DNA from: Chloroflexota bacterium
GTDB taxonomy: Bacteria; Chloroflexota; Dehalococcoidia; JACQTR01
Direction: 5' to 3'
Assembly (NCBI GenBank): GCA_016210705.1
Contig: JACQTR010000037.1
Span: forward strand, 1 to 8,344
Length of the DNA: 8,344 bases
Shown: piece by piece, positions 5,691 through 8,344 of the stretch
Numbering within the stretch: position 1 is the first letter of the stretch
Layout: every line of letters starts with the position of its first letter
The notes under the pieces: model-generated
What the model saw: only the letters and a program-made list of their open reading frames with translations
What the model was told of the DNA's origin: nothing
Databases searched by the model: none
Translations under genes and position numbers: made by a program

Positions 5691-6891
5691 AAGCTTGGCC
5701 AGCTTCAGATATGGCCACTTTCCTCTCGCCGCGCATAAATAAATTAAACGCTGCTATCCCTATGAATCCCATTAGAGCGGCGTAACGGAATACCCAGTTA
5801 ATACCTAAGAGGTCGTTTATTACTCCCCCTACCATAGAACCTATGATAAAGCCAAAGGACATGGCCATGTTGAAGACACCCATGACCGAACCCATCCCCG
5901 CATCGCGGCCTTCTTCCACGGTTATGGCGTTGGCTGCGGGCACGGCCATGCTTTCGCAAACTGCCATAACGCCGAATAAGATCAGTAATGGAATAAAACC
6001 TCCTGCCCAAGGGACAAGAAAAATGCCCGTGGCCGAGGCTGTGATACCTAGGGTAATAAGAAGCACCCGATTGGCCTTATCAGCAAGCCGACCAAAGGGG
6101 TAGGAGAGAACGCCATTTAGGATAGACCGAGTTGAAATAACGAGGCCAGCTTGAATAGTGCTGGTCCCCAACTGGGTAACCATAAAAACTGCCAGAAAAG
6201 ACATAACTGCACCATAGCTTAAGCCCGATAATGTTTGGAAGGTAACCAACCCTCGGATAGGGCGTCTCCGCAATATCTCCAAAAAGGGCTTTGCTGGATC
6301 TTTAGGGATCTGTTCATGTTTAGACAATCTATCTCGTGGCAGGAGCCACCAGACGATGAGGAAGCCTAGCGTGTTCAGGATGGCCATGGCTATAAATGGG
6401 GCATCGTCGCTGAGGGTATCTTTGAGAATTCCTCCTAATACAGGCCCGGCTCCAAAGCCAACCATGAAGCTGATATTGAACAGGCCCATATAAGTACCTT
6501 CACGACCTTGGGGAGCCAACAGCCCTATATAAGCATAGGCTACGGGGAACACCATAGCTGCGCCTACACCGCTGAATACGCGAAACAAGGTAAGCTCCCG
6601 ATACGTGGGCGACCAGGCAAAGCCTATAGCTGCGAGGGTAAATATTAGAAGGCCAAACGACATAAAGGGTTTTTTCCCCAGTTTATCCGATAGCCTGCCC
6701 ATAATGGGCATGAGAGGCGTTTGGGAAAAGGCAAAACCGGAAAATGCCAGACCTAACCAGATCCCGGTGGCCCCTCTTTCTTCGGCAAAAATAGGAAGAA
6801 GAGGGCTAACCATACCTATTCCGCTGGCAGCGATGGCCATGGCCAAAGATACGACAAGGAAGGGTCTATTGGCAGCCAGCCACTTGGTCAT
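5671..6891 (-). CDS. Major facilitator superfamily transporter, DHA1-like (drug:H+ antiporter type)
   Basis: The 406-residue inner-membrane protein should have 12 transmembrane helices. Hydrophobic stretches start at about residue 11, and a charged central loop (about 186-210) separates the two halves. Motif A is GRLSDKLGKKP (65-75) between helices 2 and 3, with a second-half copy GRLADKANR (267-275). LFRVFSGVGAA (102-112) fits motif B in helix 4. GFGAGPVLGG (145-154) fits motif C in helix 5, the antiporter signature of drug exporters. Substrate cannot be read from sequence; multidrug or metabolite efflux is a family-based inference. The ATG at 6891 overlaps the stop of the upstream transporter as ATGA, with AGG 5 nt before it. 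A longer frame with ATG at 6957 is open, but it would overlap the upstream gene by 70 bp and add a polar extension. The gene's 3' end overlaps the converging GTPase gene by 20 bp. Confidence 0.9.
   Translation of the reverse strand: MTKWLAANRPFLVVSLAMAIAASGIGMVSPLLPIFAEERGATGIWLGLAFSGFAFSQTPLMPIMGRLSDKLGKKPFMSFGLLIFTLAAIGFAWSPTYRELTLFRVFSGVGAAMVFPVAYAYIGLLAPQGREGTYMGLFNISFMVGFGAGPVLGGILKDTLSDDAPFIAMAILNTLGFLIVWWLLPRDRLSKHEQIPKDPAKPFLEILRRRPIRGLVTFQTLSGLSYGAVMSFLAVFMVTQLGTSTIQAGLVISTRSILNGVLSYPFGRLADKANRVLLITLGITASATGIFLVPWAGGFIPLLILFGVMAVCESMAVPAANAITVEEGRDAGMGSVMGVFNMAMSFGFIIGSMVGGVINDLLGINWVFRYAALMGFIGIAAFNLFMRGERKVAISEAGQASRYEVL
5690..5706. repeat. Small inverted repeat at the convergent gene ends
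   Basis: GAAGCT (5690-5695) and AGCTTC (5701-5706) form a perfect 6-bp stem with a 5-nt loop, starting at the last base of the GTPase stop codon. It lies inside the 3' end of the opposing transporter gene. No T-run follows on either strand, so it is at best a weak transcript end or a 3' stabilising hairpin. Confidence 0.3.
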
Positions 6892-8183
6892 ATTTGCCTG
6901 ACCATTCGTTTTACTTTCCTGGGAGCGGCCAACCATATAAGGGCAACGGCAAGACATATGTTTAGGGCCACTAGGATTAAGGCTAAGCGATAGCTACCGG
7001 TCGCGTCGAAGATGTAGCCGCCTAATAGAGGTCCTAATGTGCCTCCCAGACCAAAACCGGCCACAATAAGTCCATTAATTGTACCAAAGCTCTTCCCTTG
7101 GAAAAAATCGGCGGCAATAGAGGCCTGGGTGGGAGGTGCCATCCCGAAGGCAAGACCTAGCAACAAAGCAAAAAAGTAAAGTATCCAGACAAAGGATGTA
7201 TCATTAACCGTAAATAGAATGGCAAGAGCCAAAAGAAATCCAATGCCCCCCAAGGTGAAAGTCCATTCTCGGCCGATAACATCGCCGATAAAGCCTGCTA
7301 AACGTCCGCCTACTATGATGACGCCAAACAATCCATAAATGAAGGCAGCGAAATTTTGACTGTAGCCTACGCCCACCAGGAGGGCAGGAAAGTGAGTTAT
7401 CACCAGTTGGAAGGATATGCCAAGCATCGCTAAGGATGCGAAAAACAATAACCAAAAACGATAGGTCTTCAGTGCTTTAGCAAGGGTCCACTCTTCAGCG
7501 CCCCAATTCTTAGATGAAGTCATTTCGTGTTCGATTGGGTTTATAGGGTCAGTTACCGTAACTGATTTAGGCGCAGGAATACCATCGGGGTACAAAGCCA
7601 TCTCTTCAGGCTTGTTTTTCAGAAAAATCATTATAGGGAGGATCACAGCTACACATAAGAAAACCAATATTAGATAAGCTCCTCGCCAACCCAAGCTGGA
7701 TATTAGAATTTGAGCAAGAGAACCTATGATAAAGCTCGCTCCATTGCCGGCCAAGGCTATGCCCATGGCTTGACCCCGTTTTTGTATAAACCAGTTAGAG
7801 ATAATTGATGCGTGGGGTACATATCCGCCTAAAGCCATACCAATGGCTATCACTCCGTAGGTGAGATAGAAGTGCCAAGGTGCATTGGCTAAGCTGCTGG
7901 CCGCCAAACCTATGGCAACGATAAGGACGCCCGTAGGTATTACTTTTTTGGGCCCCCATCGGTCGCTTAGAAATCCGGCTAAAGGAGCACAGACTCCGTA
8001 AACTACAATATTCGTGGAATATATGCCGGCGGTAGTGGCCCGACTCCAGCCGAAATCTTTCAGAATGGCTACGAAAAAAATAGCGAAGGAAAAACGCGAG
8101 CCATAAACTATAGCAAGGGTGGCAACAGTAACAGCGACAACCACCCATCCATAAAAGAACGAAGGCCTCTTATTAGCAGGCAT
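6888..8183 (-). CDS. Major facilitator superfamily transporter, OFA/monocarboxylate-like
   Basis: This 431-residue, 12-helix membrane protein has features of the oxalate/formate antiporter and monocarboxylate group: FFYGWVVV at 9-16, FGWSRAT (44-50), motif A GFLSDRWGPKK (70-80), NWFIQKRGQAMGIALAG (130-146), LGWRGAY (164-170), and a second-half GRLAGFIGDVIGRE (293-306). A hydrophilic loop of about 50 residues (188-238) joins the halves. Transport of a small organic acid is suggested by family only; no substrate-defining residue was identified. The ATG at 8183 is the most upstream possible because TGA lies in frame two codons before it. No good Shine-Dalgarno is visible, and no convincing promoter was found in the 77 bp between it and the tRNA gene, so co-transcription with the tRNA is possible. 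It is translationally coupled to the DHA1-like transporter downstream. Confidence 0.88.
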   Translation of the reverse strand: MPANKRPSFFYGWVVVAVTVATLAIVYGSRFSFAIFFVAILKDFGWSRATTAGIYSTNIVVYGVCAPLAGFLSDRWGPKKVIPTGVLIVAIGLAASSLANAPWHFYLTYGVIAIGMALGGYVPHASIISNWFIQKRGQAMGIALAGNGASFIIGSLAQILISSLGWRGAYLILVFLCVAVILPIMIFLKNKPEEMALYPDGIPAPKSVTVTDPINPIEHEMTSSKNWGAEEWTLAKALKTYRFWLLFFASLAMLGISFQLVITHFPALLVGVGYSQNFAAFIYGLFGVIIVGGRLAGFIGDVIGREWTFTLGGIGFLLALAILFTVNDTSFVWILYFFALLLGLAFGMAPPTQASIAADFFQGKSFGTINGLIVAGFGLGGTLGPLLGGYIFDATGSYRLALILVALNICLAVALIWLAAPRKVKRMVRQI

Positions 8184-8260
8184 CCAGTTTCAGCAACTTT
8201 CTAAAGGATTTTTACGGTCTCCCCAAATGGGCAAGCAGGGCGGTAATGCAACATAGGTAG

Positions 8261-8333
8261 CGTCCCTGGCAGGATTCGAACCTGCGACCCACTGCTTAGA
8301 GGGCAGTTGCTCTATCCACTGAGCTACAGGGAC
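8261..8333 (-). tRNA. tRNA-Arg (anticodon UCU), with unusual C33
   Basis: The cloverleaf is complete. It has a perfect 7-bp acceptor (GTCCCTG with CAGGGAC), TA at 8-9, D stem GCTC/GAGC around AGTGGATA, anticodon stem ACTGC/GCAGT around loop CCTCTAA, a 5-nt variable region, and T stem GCAGG/CCTGC with TTCGAAT. The anticodon TCT (8300-8298) reads AGA/AGG. A20 and C35, known arginine identity elements, and discriminator G73 agree with tRNA-Arg. CCA is not encoded (CTA follows G73). Position 33 (8301) is C where U is nearly universal in elongator tRNAs. The gene may still be functional; the oddity is described in the findings. Confidence 0.93.
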
Positions 8334-8344
8334 GCGTTCTAGGG

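Noticed and set aside
6892..6957. N-terminal extension of the DHA1-like transporter
   Set aside because: The extension is polar, overlaps the upstream gene by 70 bp and is not needed. The ATGA junction at 6891 gives the expected start just before the first helix.
8184..8260. Promoter for the transporter pair between the tRNA and the first transporter gene
   Set aside because: TTGCAT and TTGCCC occur on the minus strand but no suitable -10 lies at 16-18 nt from either, so nothing is called.
8261..8333. tRNA gene as an attachment site of an integrated element
   Set aside because: No integrase, direct repeat of the tRNA 3' end, or mobile gene is visible in the window.

Overview
This window looks like chromosomal DNA from a free-living bacterium, most plausibly a Chloroflexota/Dehalococcoidia-like or other deep-branching lineage. 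That placement is an inference from the gene set and from insertion-bearing PyrB and PyrC proteins; no marker here fixes the taxon. There is no sign of phage, transposon, plasmid or CRISPR content.

Positions 1-3951, minus strand: a tightly packed pyrimidine biosynthesis operon read right to left as pyrR-pyrB-pyrC-carA, with carA running off the left edge. All junctions overlap (4, 4 and 8 bp), so translational coupling is likely. Upstream of pyrR lies an almost complete Bacillus-type PyrR attenuation leader: an extended -10 promoter, a PyrR-binding stem-loop, a segment able to form an antiterminator, and a 13-bp terminator hairpin whose U-tract ends against the pyrR start codon. The window therefore holds the first three enzymatic steps to dihydroorotate (CarA with a CarB expected beyond the edge, then PyrB and PyrC) together with the UMP-sensing regulator and its RNA target.

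Positions 3987-4709: a bacterioferritin gene (minus strand) with an intact ferroxidase centre, a strong Shine-Dalgarno site and its own sigma-70-like promoter, followed by a divergent intergenic region of about 250 bp.

Positions 4710-5690, plus strand: the only rightward gene, a DRG/Obg-like GTPase with a C-terminal TGS domain. Its 3' end overlaps the 3' end of the converging transporter gene by 20 bp.

Positions 5671-8183, minus strand: two different major facilitator transporters overlapping by ATGA. The first translated resembles the oxalate/formate-antiporter or monocarboxylate-type group; the second resembles 12-TM drug:H+ antiporters.

Positions 8261-8333, minus strand: a tRNA-Arg(UCU) gene with a good cloverleaf but with C instead of the nearly invariant U at position 33.

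The genes look like ordinary housekeeping and accessory genes. I do not see a wholly new system. The points most worth a second look are the compact pyr leader, in which the terminator stem also seems to carry the pyrR ribosome-binding site, and the C33 tRNA.
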